Positions 9,278-18,253 of a stretch of 41,473 nt of DNA are shown here, piece by piece (position 1 is the stretch's first letter; each line of letters begins with the position of its first letter). A program made the position numbers and the translations under genes. The DNA comes from Gammaproteobacteria bacterium (lineage in GTDB: Bacteria > Pseudomonadota > Gammaproteobacteria > Enterobacterales > Kangiellaceae): assembly GCA_013372875.1 (NCBI GenBank), contig JABXIW010000038.1:1-41473 (forward strand), in the 5' to 3' direction. The notes below the pieces were generated by a model. That model was not told the origin of the DNA. It saw only the letters and a program-made list of their open reading frames with translations, and made no database searches.

Positions 9278-9394
9278 CAAAACAAGCCGTTATTTTACCT
9301 CTAAATATTAGTGTCGCCAATTCAAATTTTGCTAGCACCTGTACATCCTTTGAGCGATAATTGGCGAACTCTAACTTTGTCCTTTTTTCAGCAA

Positions 9395-10351
9395 ATGGAA
9401 AACAACACTCTAGCGGCAAAAACGATTGATATTAAGCTGAACCCAGCTTCTGAGAATTATCATCAAGCAAAAACAACTGACACTATTTATCAAGACAGTA
9501 TCAACTTGATTGGTTTTGGCTTCGATGGCACAGCCTGTTTCCGTAAAGGCGCTAAAGCCGGGCCGGACGCTTTGCGCGAGGCATCCTATGGCATCGAATA
9601 TTATTCACCCTATCTTAATCAAGAATTGACTAGCTTTGATTTTTACGATCTTGGGAATTTAGTCATTGGTAACTATCCTTTAACTGTGGAAGCTACCGCC
9701 GAAGAGCAACCATTGATTCAAACCGAGTGGCAAAAAGGCACTGATGATTTTCTACAACTGTTTTCCGGTCTGGATTTTAAGAAACAAAACATCAAAGTGA
9801 TGACTTTTGGCGGCGAGCATTCAATTTCTTATGCCCCAATCAAAAAGTATCTGCATGACTTTAACGATTTGGTGTTATTGCATTTGGATGCTCACGCCGA
9901 TTTACGCGATGGTTATTTAGGTCATTTCCAATCTCACGCTTCGATTATCCGCCGCGTGTTGGATCATTTTGGCAGCAAACATGAGTTGATCCAATATGGC
10001 ATTCGCTCAGGAACCAAAGAAGAATATCAATGGATGCAAGCCAATAACACCATTAAACAATCACGCCGTGAATTTTTAGATGCGGTCGCGGCTATTCCCG
10101 ATGAGCGCCCCATTTATTTAACGCTCGATTTAGATTATTTTGATCCGAGCTTTTTCCCAGGGACTGGCACCCCAGAACCCGGCGGCGAAGACTTTCATTC
10201 TTTTGTTAGTCTTTGCAAAATGCTCAAGCAAAAAAATCTAGTGGGTTGCGATATTGTTGAACTGGCGCCAGCGTTAGATTCTTCTGGCAATAGCGATGTA
10301 TTTGCAGCCAAAGTGGCTCGTGAACTATTAATTTGTCTAAAAGGTCACTAG
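9395..10351 (+). CDS. speB: Agmatinase / arginase family ureohydrolase (SpeB)
   Basis: Splits agmatine into putrescine and urea using two manganese ions. Metal-ligand motifs are clear: FGGEHS (H142), DAHAD (D165, H167, D169) and TLDLDYFDPS (D245, D247), with the family segment PGTGTPEPGG. The ATG at 9395 gives 318 residues and about 36 residues before the first core strand, close to E. coli SpeB. A GTG at 9311 in frame would add 28 residues and cannot be ruled out. The gene lies four bases before speA, whose product makes agmatine. This strongly favours agmatinase over other ureohydrolases. Confidence 0.9.
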   Translation: MENNTLAAKTIDIKLNPASENYHQAKTTDTIYQDSINLIGFGFDGTACFRKGAKAGPDALREASYGIEYYSPYLNQELTSFDFYDLGNLVIGNYPLTVEATAEEQPLIQTEWQKGTDDFLQLFSGLDFKKQNIKVMTFGGEHSISYAPIKKYLHDFNDLVLLHLDAHADLRDGYLGHFQSHASIIRRVLDHFGSKHELIQYGIRSGTKEEYQWMQANNTIKQSRREFLDAVAAIPDERPIYLTLDLDYFDPSFFPGTGTPEPGGEDFHSFVSLCKMLKQKNLVGCDIVELAPALDSSGNSDVFAAKVARELLICLKGH

Positions 10352-10355
10352 TCTT

Positions 10356-12272
10356 ATGAAAAAATGGAATATTCAAGATTCTGAAAACATCTATAAAGTT
10401 CAGCGTTGGGGCAATGGCTATTTTAAAATTGGTAATGATGGTCATTTAAAAGTCACGCCAAAACTTGACGAACCAGAACTACAGATTGATATGCCAGAAA
10501 TCATTGAAGAAATGCTGGCTGAGGGCATTCAATTGCCTGCGGTGATTCGCTTCCACGATATCCTGCGGTCTCAAGTTCAGCTGTTAAACGAAACTTTTCG
10601 TCGCGTGATTAAAGAAGCCGAATACCAAAATACTTACCTTGGCGTCTATCCTGTAAAAGTTAATCAGATGCGCGAAGTGGTTGAAGAAATTGTCGATGCA
10701 GGCCGTCCTTATCAGCATGGCTTGGAAGCAGGCTCAAAACCTGAGCTGATGGCGGCACTGGCATATAACACCAATCGTCGTTCCTTAACCATTCTTAATG
10801 GCTATAAAGACGAAGATTATTTGCGCCTAGCGCTGCTTGGCCGTCAAATGAATCGTAAGTTGGTAGTGGTGATTGAAAAGTACAGCGAGTTGGTTAACTT
10901 AATTCGTTTGTCTAGAGAATTAGGCGTTGACCCCATTATTGGTCTGCGCGCAAAAATGATGGTCAAAGGCCGCGGCAAGTGGGAACAATCCTCAGGTGAG
11001 CGCGCCAAGTTTGGTTTGAGCATTGCCGAGATTTTAAATGCGGTGGAATTACTGAAAAAAGAGAATATGCTGCACACCGCTGAATTGCTTCACTTCCACA
11101 TTGGCAGTCAGTTAACGGACATTCGTTCGGTTAAAGAAGCGGTGCAAGAAGCGTCTTTAATTTATAGCAAGCTCTATAAACTCGGCGTGCCGCTGCAATA
11201 TGTGGATGTGGGGGGCGGTCTTGCGGTAGATTATGATGGCTCGCAATCCACCAATGATTCATCTAAAAACTATTCGTTGGACGAATACGTTTCTGACATT
11301 GTTTACGGCTTCAAACAAACTTGCGAGTTGGAACAAGTGCCGCACCCAGCATTGGTCAGCGAGTCAGGACGCGCTTTAACTGCACACCACTCTTGTGTAG
11401 TCACTAAAGTGATTGGCGAAATCCGTCGTGACGGTGTAGCTTATGACACCGCAGTAGCTGCGAATGAACACATATTGGTTACCAATATGCGCGATTTACA
11501 TCAGCTGTTAGATGAAGGGGGCGAGCACTGCCAAGAAGTTTTGAATGATGCTAACCAAATTAAAGAACAAGCCATGAATGGCTTTAAGCTCGGTGTATTG
11601 GAACTCGATGAGCTGGCAAAAACTGAAACTCTTTATTGGCAATTACTAACTCGTATTTCTCAATTCACCGAACAATGGGATTTTGTTCCTGAAGAGCTGA
11701 AAGAAATTTCTGAGCGCTTGTCTTCACAATATTTAAGTAACTTTTCTGTTTTCCAATCGGCAGCTGACTCTTGGGCGATCGATCAAGTGCTGCCGATAGT
11801 GCCACTAACGCGACTCAATGAAAAACCCAGCAAAGTATGCTCGCTAGTAGATATCACTTGTGATTCCGACGGAAAAATAGACAAATTTATTGGCGATGAA
11901 AGCGATCCCATAGCCAACAATATTCCACTGCATCAACTCAATGACGAAAATTATTATTTAGGACTATTCCTTACAGGCGCTTATCAAGACGTCATGGGTG
12001 ATATGCACAATTTGTTCGGTCGACTCAATGAAGTGCATGTATTCTGCTACGACGATGATCCCAAGGATTTCTATATCGAAGAAGTGGTGCGCGGCTCAAA
12101 TGCCAATCAAGTACTTTCTAGCATGCAGTACAATCCAGAAATCATGGCACAAATGGTCAAAAAGCAAATTGACAAACAAATTCGACGTGGCCACTTAGGA
12201 CCAAGAGAAGGCGTGCGCTGGATCGACTTTTATGAAGACTGCCTCTCGAGTTATACTTATTTGAAAGTTTAA
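10356..12272 (+). CDS. speA: Biosynthetic arginine decarboxylase (SpeA)
   Basis: Converts arginine to agmatine, the first step of the putrescine route encoded here. The 638-residue length and the fold-III PLP enzyme layout fit SpeA. The PLP lysine is K101 in YLGVYPVKVNQ, followed by GLEAGSKPEL, HFHIGSQL, the phosphate-binding VDVGGGLAVDY, and DITCDSDGKID near the C-terminal half with the active-site cysteine. The start follows the speB stop after four bases without its own Shine-Dalgarno sequence, so translation is probably coupled to speB. Confidence 0.97.
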   Translation: MKKWNIQDSENIYKVQRWGNGYFKIGNDGHLKVTPKLDEPELQIDMPEIIEEMLAEGIQLPAVIRFHDILRSQVQLLNETFRRVIKEAEYQNTYLGVYPVKVNQMREVVEEIVDAGRPYQHGLEAGSKPELMAALAYNTNRRSLTILNGYKDEDYLRLALLGRQMNRKLVVVIEKYSELVNLIRLSRELGVDPIIGLRAKMMVKGRGKWEQSSGERAKFGLSIAEILNAVELLKKENMLHTAELLHFHIGSQLTDIRSVKEAVQEASLIYSKLYKLGVPLQYVDVGGGLAVDYDGSQSTNDSSKNYSLDEYVSDIVYGFKQTCELEQVPHPALVSESGRALTAHHSCVVTKVIGEIRRDGVAYDTAVAANEHILVTNMRDLHQLLDEGGEHCQEVLNDANQIKEQAMNGFKLGVLELDELAKTETLYWQLLTRISQFTEQWDFVPEELKEISERLSSQYLSNFSVFQSAADSWAIDQVLPIVPLTRLNEKPSKVCSLVDITCDSDGKIDKFIGDESDPIANNIPLHQLNDENYYLGLFLTGAYQDVMGDMHNLFGRLNEVHVFCYDDDPKDFYIEEVVRGSNANQVLSSMQYNPEIMAQMVKKQIDKQIRRGHLGPREGVRWIDFYEDCLSSYTYLKV

Positions 12273-12286
12273 CTTAGGAATTAACC

Positions 12287-12703
12287 ATGGATCACAAGGA
12301 AGCTAAAAACTATTTATTAAGCAAGCCCGAAGCGATTGAAGATTTTCCTTTTGGTCCTGATGTAGCCGTTTTCAAAATCAAGGGCAAGATGTTTGCAACA
12401 CTTGCCTTAGGTGACGGTAAAGAAAAAGGCACTCAAGGCAAAATGGAGGGTCACTGGTGTATGAATTTAAAGTGCAACCCCGACCAAGCCGACGCCATTC
12501 GCAGCACCTTCGAAGCCGTCATTCCTGGTTATCACATGAATCGAAAACACTGGAACACCGTTATCCTTGATGGCTCAATTCCGTCTTCCGAAATAGAAGC
12601 CATGATCGACCAATCCTACTCGTTGGTGGTCAAAGGCCTGAAAAAATTCGAACGCGAACTACTAGAGCTGCATTATCCCAAAGAACAGCTTTATCAAAAT
12701 TAA
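12287..12703 (+). CDS. YjbR/MmcQ family protein
   Basis: A 138-residue cytosolic protein with the features of the YjbR (MmcQ) family: an N-terminal LLSKPEAIEDFPFGPDVAVFK, a central HWCMNLKCNPDQ, and YHMNRKHWNTVIL before a C-terminal helix. The fold is that of CyaY-like or phage-repressor-like small domains. The family is annotated as DNA-binding, but its role is not established. It follows speA after 14 bp with GGAATT before the ATG, so it is likely part of the speBA transcript. Nothing in the sequence ties it to polyamines. Confidence 0.85.
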   Translation: MDHKEAKNYLLSKPEAIEDFPFGPDVAVFKIKGKMFATLALGDGKEKGTQGKMEGHWCMNLKCNPDQADAIRSTFEAVIPGYHMNRKHWNTVILDGSIPSSEIEAMIDQSYSLVVKGLKKFERELLELHYPKEQLYQN

Positions 12704-12741
12704 AAGTTCTATTTATCTCATTTCAAACTTTCTAGCTTGAT

Positions 12742-12844
12742 AAATTTTCTTAGAACGAGGCATTTTGGATTTGAAGTGAGCGGAGTTACCTGTAGGTAAT
12801 GACCGAGATTCAAACTTAAAATAACAAAGTTATAAGAATAATTT
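12742..12844. repeat. About 100-bp imperfect palindrome (long hairpin element)
   Basis: The outer arms AAATTTTCTTAGAAC (12742-12756) and GTTATAAGAATAATTT (12829-12844) pair with few mismatches. Inner arms ATTTTGGATTTGAA and TTCAAACTTAAAAT pair next, and ATTACC-type arms (GTTACCT/AGGTAAT) close the centre at 12785-12800. The whole would form one long interrupted stem in DNA or RNA. It lies in a gap between two convergent transcripts. This is the structure of an intergenic repeat family (a palindromic unit or a small non-autonomous element), but no second copy was seen in this window. Confidence 0.6.
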
Positions 12845-12856
12845 AGCCGCTAGAAA

Positions 12857-12881
12857 TAAAAAAGGGGCTCAAAAGAGCCCC
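12857..12881 (-). terminator. Intrinsic terminator of the small RNA (and of polA readthrough)
   Basis: A perfect 7-bp GC-rich stem GGGGCTC/GAGCCCC with an AAAA loop (12864-12881) is followed on the minus strand by TTTTTTATTT. On the plus strand the hairpin is followed by A residues, so it works only leftwards. Confidence 0.9.
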
Positions 12882-12961
12882 AAAAAAACACAGTCGACTT
12901 GGGGAGGTCAAACTGTAATACCCGCAAGAAGGAGGGAGTCGCGGGAAGCGCATAACCCTTG
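12857..12961 (-). ncRNA. Candidate small regulatory RNA downstream of polA (Spot 42 / ErsA position)
   Basis: A promoter-like pair lies upstream (TTTACA at 12993-12988, TATATA at 12971-12966, spacer 16). The predicted RNA of about 100 nt then forms two hairpins with C-rich loops and a terminator. Hairpin 1 (12945-12921) has stem CCCGC/GCGGG and a loop containing CUCCCUCCUU. Hairpin 2 (12916-12890) has arms ACAGUUUGAC/GUCGACUGU and loop CUCCCCAA. The terminator (12881-12864) is GGGGCUC-UUUU-GAGCCCC followed by U6. CCUCCUU equals the anti-Shine-Dalgarno sequence of 16S rRNA, so the loops could block ribosome binding sites. E. coli spf and pseudomonad ersA lie at the same place beside polA. Sequence similarity to either was not tested. 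Confidence 0.75.
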
Positions 12962-12965
12962 CGCT

Positions 12966-12993
12966 TATATATAATGACTCCCAAGGCTGTAAA
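12966..12993 (-). promoter_or_regulatory. Promoter candidate of the polA-downstream small RNA
   Basis: TTTACA and TATATA with a 16-bp spacer, about 95 bp beyond the polA stop. GGGAGTC inside the spacer is the exact complement of GACTCCC in the first loop of the RNA, so a longer transcript coming from polA could fold differently from one started here. Confidence 0.5.
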
Positions 12994-13086
12994 TTGTTGC
13001 AGCTTTTTTGTAAGACTTTTGTAAAGACTTGTATCACCATTGTAATATCAAGACCTTAGTCTCACTTTCTTGCATTTATATGGGTT

Positions 13087-15816
13087 TTAATGAGCTTGAT
13101 CCCAGTTATCTCCTACCCCAACGTCAGCGATCAATGGAACCGATAGTTGAACGACTGATCCCATGATAGCTGGGATCTCTTGCTTTGCTTGCTCTAATAA
13201 ATCTTCACGAACTTCAAATACCAATTCATCGTGCACCTGCATAATCATTTTTATACCATCTTGATCTTTTAACCATTCATCCACTTTCAGCATCGCTAGT
13301 TTGATAATGTCTGCGGCACTACCTTGCATCGGTGCATTGATCGCGGTGCGCTCTGCTGCTTTACGACGCAGACCATTTTTTGCATTAATTTCTGGTAAAT
13401 ACAAACGACGACCGAACAGGGTTTCCACATAACCAAGCTCGCTAGCTTTTTCTTTAGTGGATTCCATATATTGTTCGACACCTGGATAACGCGCAAAATA
13501 GGTATTGATGTAGTCTTGTGCGGTATTGCGGTCGGTATCAATTTGTTTGGCCAAGCCAAAAGCGGACATACCATAGATCAAACCAAAGTTAATCGCTTTG
13601 GCATTACGTCTTTGATTAGTTGAAACCTCATCAATATCCACATCAAAAACTTCCGCGGCGGTTGCCGAGTGCACATCAAGCCCATGAGCAAAAGCATCAA
13701 GCAAACCTTTGTCTTGCGATAGATGCGCCATAATCCGCAATTCAATTTGCGAGTAATCCGCTGCTAAAATTTTATAACCTTTTGGTGCTATAAAAGCAGT
13801 ACGTATCGAGCGACCTTCTGCAGTTTTAATAGGGATATTTTGTAAATTTGGATCTTTTGAGGACAATCGTCCCGTCGCTGCTACTGCTTGATGGTAAGAG
13901 GTATGCACGCGACCAGTGGTGGCGTTAATCATTTGTGGCAACTTGTCAGTATAGGTCGATTTCAACTTCGACAAGCTGCGATGCTCTAAAATTAATTTTG
14001 GTAAGGGATAATCCAGTGCCAGTTCTTGCAACACTTCTTCCGCAGTTGAAGGCTGACCTTTGGGCGTTTTCTTGATGATGGGCAGCCCTAACTTTTCAAA
14101 AAATATGGCTTGTAGCTGTTTAGGTGAGCCTAAGTTAAATTCTTCGCCTGCAATTTCATAAGCTTCGCGCTCAAGCTCAACCAAACGTTCGCCAAACTGG
14201 TGACTCTTCTCACCTAGCAAATTCCCATTCACCAAAACCCCATTGCGCTCAATGGCTGATAATACGCTTAGCAAGGGCATTTCGATTTCTTGGAACACTT
14301 GTTTTGGGCCTTGCTCTGATTCTAGTTGCGGCCACAGCTTTTGATGCAACTTCATGGTGATATCCGCATCTTCGGCGGCATAAGGTGAGGCCTTGTCTAA
14401 TTCAATCTGATCAAAAGTTAATTGCGACTTTCCTTTGCCTGCAATTTCCTCAAACTTGATATTGGCATGATTCAAGTGATGCAGCGCCAGGGTATCCATA
14501 TCGTGACGACTGGCTACACTGTTCAAACAATAAGACTCGAGCATGGTGTCAAATTCAATCCCGCCCAGTTCAATATCGTATTTGGCTAAAACACTTTTAT
14601 CGTATTTAAGGTTTTGACCAACCTTTTTATGCGCATCGCTTTCCAGCAATGATTTCATTTGCGCCAAAACCTGCTCGCGAGACAACTGCTCAGGCGCCCC
14701 CATATAATTATGCGCCACGGGCAAATAAGCGGCTTCACCATTGTCCAGTGCAAAAGATAAACCCACCAATTCAGCCTCGATATAATCCAAACTGGTGGTT
14801 TCCGTATCAAGCGCAAAAAGCTCAGCCTTTTCCAACTTTTTCAACCACTTATCAAGTTGCGACTGTTCTAAAATAGTTTCGTATTTCGAGCGATCGATAG
14901 TTATCGAGTCTGCGCTTTCGCTCTCATCAGTTCCCTCTTCGCCAGTCTCTTTTAATATTTCGGTGAGCCAACGACGGAATTCCATCTCACCATAAAGATC
15001 TTTAAGTTTGCCCAAATCAGGTGAATTAATGGTTAACTCCTGTGGGCCTTGCTCTAAATCACAATCGAGCTTAATGGTCGCTAACTCATAAGATAATGGT
15101 AATTGCTCCAAAGCAGCGCGCAAATTCTCACCAATTTTGCCGCCCACTTTATCGGCGTTATCTATAACGCCTTGCATCGAACCATATTCATCCAACCATT
15201 TGACCGCGGTTTTTGGGCCACACTTTTCAACCCCAGGAATGTTATCCACCTTGTCGCCCACCAAAGCCAAATAGTCGATGATCTGCTCAGGCTTTACCCC
15301 AAACTTCTCAATCACTCGCGCGCGATCGGTGATAGGATTATTCTTATCCATGGTGTTAATCAGGGTCACATGTTCAGTCACCAACTGCGCCATATCCTTA
15401 TCACCAGTGGAAATAATGGTTTCAATGCCAGCTTTAGAGGCCTGATCGGCCAAGGTGCCAATCACATCGTCCGCTTCCACCCCATCAATCACTAACAATG
15501 GTAAGCCCATCGCCTTAACAATTTCATGAATAGGCTGGATCTGATCACGCAATTCTTCGGGCATGGGTGGACGATTGGCCTTGTATTCAGAGTAAAGGTC
15601 ATTACGAAACGTCTTGCCCTTCGCATCAAACACCACCGCCATGTGGCTCGGTTGGTATTCATTAATCAGGCTTTTCAGCATATTAATCACGCCAAACACC
15701 GCGCCGGTCATCATGCCTTGAGAGTTAGTCATCCGCTGTAATTGCGGCACATGGAAAGCACGAAACAGGTAAGAAGAACCATCGACGAGGATAAAGGGAG
15801 ATTTTTGTTCAGGCAT
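13087..15816 (-). CDS. polA: DNA polymerase I
   Basis: A full-length 909-residue repair and Okazaki-fragment polymerase with all three activities. The 5'-nuclease domain (1 to about 290) has DGSSYLFRAFH, GVEADDVIGTLA and TGDKDMAQLV. The 3'-5' exonuclease domain has FALDTETTSLD with D337 and E339 intact, so proofreading is expected. The polymerase domain has motif A DYSQIELRIMAHLS, motif B RRNAKAINFGLIYG and motif C MQVHDELVFEV. The gene is divergent from the secreted orphan at 16000 and has the small RNA gene downstream on the same strand. Confidence 0.98.
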   Translation of the reverse strand: MPEQKSPFILVDGSSYLFRAFHVPQLQRMTNSQGMMTGAVFGVINMLKSLINEYQPSHMAVVFDAKGKTFRNDLYSEYKANRPPMPEELRDQIQPIHEIVKAMGLPLLVIDGVEADDVIGTLADQASKAGIETIISTGDKDMAQLVTEHVTLINTMDKNNPITDRARVIEKFGVKPEQIIDYLALVGDKVDNIPGVEKCGPKTAVKWLDEYGSMQGVIDNADKVGGKIGENLRAALEQLPLSYELATIKLDCDLEQGPQELTINSPDLGKLKDLYGEMEFRRWLTEILKETGEEGTDESESADSITIDRSKYETILEQSQLDKWLKKLEKAELFALDTETTSLDYIEAELVGLSFALDNGEAAYLPVAHNYMGAPEQLSREQVLAQMKSLLESDAHKKVGQNLKYDKSVLAKYDIELGGIEFDTMLESYCLNSVASRHDMDTLALHHLNHANIKFEEIAGKGKSQLTFDQIELDKASPYAAEDADITMKLHQKLWPQLESEQGPKQVFQEIEMPLLSVLSAIERNGVLVNGNLLGEKSHQFGERLVELEREAYEIAGEEFNLGSPKQLQAIFFEKLGLPIIKKTPKGQPSTAEEVLQELALDYPLPKLILEHRSLSKLKSTYTDKLPQMINATTGRVHTSYHQAVAATGRLSSKDPNLQNIPIKTAEGRSIRTAFIAPKGYKILAADYSQIELRIMAHLSQDKGLLDAFAHGLDVHSATAAEVFDVDIDEVSTNQRRNAKAINFGLIYGMSAFGLAKQIDTDRNTAQDYINTYFARYPGVEQYMESTKEKASELGYVETLFGRRLYLPEINAKNGLRRKAAERTAINAPMQGSAADIIKLAMLKVDEWLKDQDGIKMIMQVHDELVFEVREDLLEQAKQEIPAIMGSVVQLSVPLIADVGVGDNWDQAH

Positions 15817-15913
15817 TAATCTAAGGTTTCAAGTTTTTAGTTTCAGCATTCTAGCAAACTTTCACCTTTCCTTTCATAGAAATGCTAGATAGCAACTTAT
15901 TTCATTAAAGCTA

Positions 15914-15942
15914 TTGATTCTATTAATTTTTTTGGTTACTTT
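15914..15942 (+). promoter_or_regulatory. Promoter candidate for the secreted orphan
   Basis: TTGATT and TACTTT with a 17-bp spacer, about 58 bp before the ATG at 16000. A moderate match to a sigma-70 promoter. Confidence 0.4.
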
Positions 15943-15999
15943 AAAACCGCTGATAGCAAATCGGCATTGGATAAATTTTAAACATATAAGGATATAAAT

Positions 16000-16560
16000 A
16001 TGAAAAACCTATCATATAAATTAGCTGTACCTGTAATTTCTCTCATCAGTCTTTTCATCTCAACATCAACAATAGCTGAAGTATTATCACCTCGATCAGG
16101 GAATGTCGGTGATTATAGTAGAGAAGCAAGAGTAAACTCTTCTTTCCTAAGAGGTTTTATGGTGCTTGAGAAATTTGATCGCCCTTGTGTTGTACAACTA
16201 TACGGAACGCTAGTTGGACAATCTAACTATGAGGGGCGTATTGAGGAGTGTAATGGCTCAGGACCAACAACTGGACCATATAGTGCGCAAACTTTTATAT
16301 CTGGTGGTAGCTCTTATGTCACTGGCATTAAAGTGTGTCATTCTAATAGCAACCGAGTAAAAGGATATACTCTATATGGAAGAGCCTTTGGCTCACCATT
16401 TACGCTTTCAGACTCTTACGAAAGAGCTAATTGTAACGATTGGCAGACTCGAGTTAACTGTCCAACCGATACAAGAGCCATTGGCGTTAAAGCATATTTT
16501 ATGAACGGCTCTGGTAGCCGCTCTGATAGCTTGACAGGGATAAGATTAATTTGTGAATAA
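16000..16560 (+). CDS. Secreted Cys-rich protein of unknown function
   Basis: A 186-residue protein not recognised with certainty. It has a signal peptide (SLISLFISTSTIA, cut before EV), then six cysteines, an even number as expected for disulfides. Glycine-rich beta-type segments such as YVTGIKVCHS, GYTLYGRAF and LTGIRLICE follow. The recurrent TGIKVC / IGVKAYF / TGIRLIC pattern suggests a three-fold beta-prism of the kind seen in vitelline membrane outer layer protein I, but that is an inference from pattern only. AAGGAT lies seven bases before the ATG. It stands alone with its own promoter and terminator, and its codon use is more AT-rich than its neighbours', which may mean recent acquisition. 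Confidence 0.75.
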   Translation: MKNLSYKLAVPVISLISLFISTSTIAEVLSPRSGNVGDYSREARVNSSFLRGFMVLEKFDRPCVVQLYGTLVGQSNYEGRIEECNGSGPTTGPYSAQTFISGGSSYVTGIKVCHSNSNRVKGYTLYGRAFGSPFTLSDSYERANCNDWQTRVNCPTDTRAIGVKAYFMNGSGSRSDSLTGIRLICE

Positions 16561-16573
16561 TTAAGTGTCTGGT

Positions 16574-16600
16574 TACCCCAGTCTTTACTGGGGTATTCTT
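16574..16600 (+). terminator. Intrinsic terminator of the secreted orphan
   Basis: A perfect 9-bp stem TACCCCAGT/ACTGGGGTA with a CTTT loop (16574-16595), followed by TTCTT. The stem is strong and the T-run is imperfect. Confidence 0.7.
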
Positions 16601-16671
16601 ATAACCAATAAATTGACTTTATTGCTTCATAAATTATTTAATATTAAATTATCAATCAATATTTTTATCCT

Positions 16672-18231
16672 TTGCCGATTCTACAAACCAATTTTACTAA
16701 AAAATTAGTTAACGATCCTGAAACTAATAATTTTACTCGCCAAGTTTCTGATGCCTGCTATTCTTTTTGTGAGCCAGTTAAGCCAAGTTCGCCTCTATTA
16801 TTAAGTTACTCAAAAGAAGTGGCTGAGAAATTAAATATCGACACAGCTAATGGCCTATCTAAAGAATGGCAAGCGATTCTATCAGGCTCAAAATTGGCAA
16901 AGGGCTCAAATCCTTTTGCCATGCGCTATGCGGGACATCAATTTGGCAACTGGGCTGGGCAGCTCGGAGATGGTCGCGCGATTAATTTGGGCAACATAGT
17001 TCACAATAATCAGTCGCTGGAGTTACAGCTCAAAGGCGCAGGCCCTACGCCTTATTCCCGAGCTGGTGATGGTTTTGCCGTTTTACGATCTTCGATTCGT
17101 GAATATTTATGTTCTGAAGCCATGCATCATTTAGGGATTCCGACTACCCGAGCTTTATCGCTAATGACCACGGGCGATTGGATCACTCGCGATATGTTTT
17201 ATGATGGTCATCCAGAAAAAGAGCCTGGCGCCATTGTTTGTCGCGTTGCCCCCTCTTTTATACGCTTTGGTAATTTTCAAATTCACGCGGCCTATCAAGA
17301 GCTTGATATATTAAAACAGCTGGCTGACTTTAACATTAGCAACTATTTCCCACATTTAATCGAGAAGCAGATTGATAAAGAAACCTATCTAGCTTGGTTT
17401 AAAGAGGTCTGTGAATCTACCGCCGATATGATTGTACACTGGCAACGGGTTGGCTTTGTACATGGCGTGATGAATACCGACAATATGTCGATTCATGGCC
17501 TGACGATTGACTACGGCCCTTACGGCTTTTTGGATAATTTCGATCCCGATTGGACCCCGAACACCACCGATGCGCAAGGTAAGCGTTATCGCTATGCTAA
17601 TCAGCCTTATATTGCACATTGGAATCTGGTCAAGCTGGCCGAAGCGATATATCCGTTAATAGAAGATGCCAAACCGTTAGAAGATATTCTCAATCAATTC
17701 CCAAAATATTATGAGTCTCAGTGGCAACAAATGATGGCCAATAAATTAGGACTTGCACAGGTTAACGCTGATGATAAAAAAATCTTTAGCGATTTAGAAA
17801 AATTGCTAGCTATGGTCGAAACCGATATGACCATATTTTATCGTGAGTTGGCTAAGTTTGATGGTCAATTGGGCTCAGTTAATGATTTACTCAGAGCGGC
17901 TTATTACACAGAGGATTCGCCTCAAGAGTATCTACAGATTCGTAGCCAGTGGTTTTTAGCTTATAGCCAGCGCTTGCAACAAAACGCCATTAGCAATGAA
18001 GAAAAAGCTAAACTGATGAATCGTACCAATCCAAAATATATTTTGCGCAATTACTTATCGCAAGTAGCGATTGATAAGGCACATAATAATGATTATGCAG
18101 AAATTAATAAACTGCTTGAAATCATGCGTAAGCCCTATGATGAGCAACCAGAATATAATGACTACTATAAAAAGCGCCCAGAATGGGCGCGTCATAAAGC
18201 GGGTTGTTCAATGCTTAGTTGTAGTTCTTAA
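16672..18231 (+). CDS. selO: SelO (YdiU) protein adenylyltransferase
   Basis: A pseudokinase-fold enzyme that AMPylates proteins on hydroxyl side chains and is linked to redox stress. The 519 residues show the family hallmarks: RYAGHQFGNWAGQLGDGRA, ELQLKGAGPTPYSRAGDG with the nucleotide-binding lysine K121, FVHGVMNTDNMSIHG with the catalytic D270 and N271, and the metal-binding DYGPYGF (D280). The C-terminus ends in CSS; eukaryotic relatives have selenocysteine at this position. The start is TTG, since no ATG exists before conserved sequence; no clear Shine-Dalgarno sequence precedes it. Confidence 0.95.
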   Translation: MPILQTNFTKKLVNDPETNNFTRQVSDACYSFCEPVKPSSPLLLSYSKEVAEKLNIDTANGLSKEWQAILSGSKLAKGSNPFAMRYAGHQFGNWAGQLGDGRAINLGNIVHNNQSLELQLKGAGPTPYSRAGDGFAVLRSSIREYLCSEAMHHLGIPTTRALSLMTTGDWITRDMFYDGHPEKEPGAIVCRVAPSFIRFGNFQIHAAYQELDILKQLADFNISNYFPHLIEKQIDKETYLAWFKEVCESTADMIVHWQRVGFVHGVMNTDNMSIHGLTIDYGPYGFLDNFDPDWTPNTTDAQGKRYRYANQPYIAHWNLVKLAEAIYPLIEDAKPLEDILNQFPKYYESQWQQMMANKLGLAQVNADDKKIFSDLEKLLAMVETDMTIFYRELAKFDGQLGSVNDLLRAAYYTEDSPQEYLQIRSQWFLAYSQRLQQNAISNEEKAKLMNRTNPKYILRNYLSQVAIDKAHNNDYAEINKLLEIMRKPYDEQPEYNDYYKKRPEWARHKAGCSMLSCSS

Positions 18232-18253
18232 CTACTTTAAAAACTCAACCAAA

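Noticed and set aside
12864..12881. The hairpin after the YjbR gene as a terminator for the plus strand
   Set aside because: On the plus strand it is followed by A residues and not T; it fits only minus-strand transcription.
12843..13040. A 65-codon open frame on the minus strand downstream of polA
   Set aside because: It runs through the promoter, hairpins and terminator of the small RNA candidate, has no family features and no ribosome binding site.
15103..15495. A 130-codon frame antisense to polA
   Set aside because: It overlaps the conserved 5'-nuclease domain of polA, and its composition is that expected of a shadow frame.
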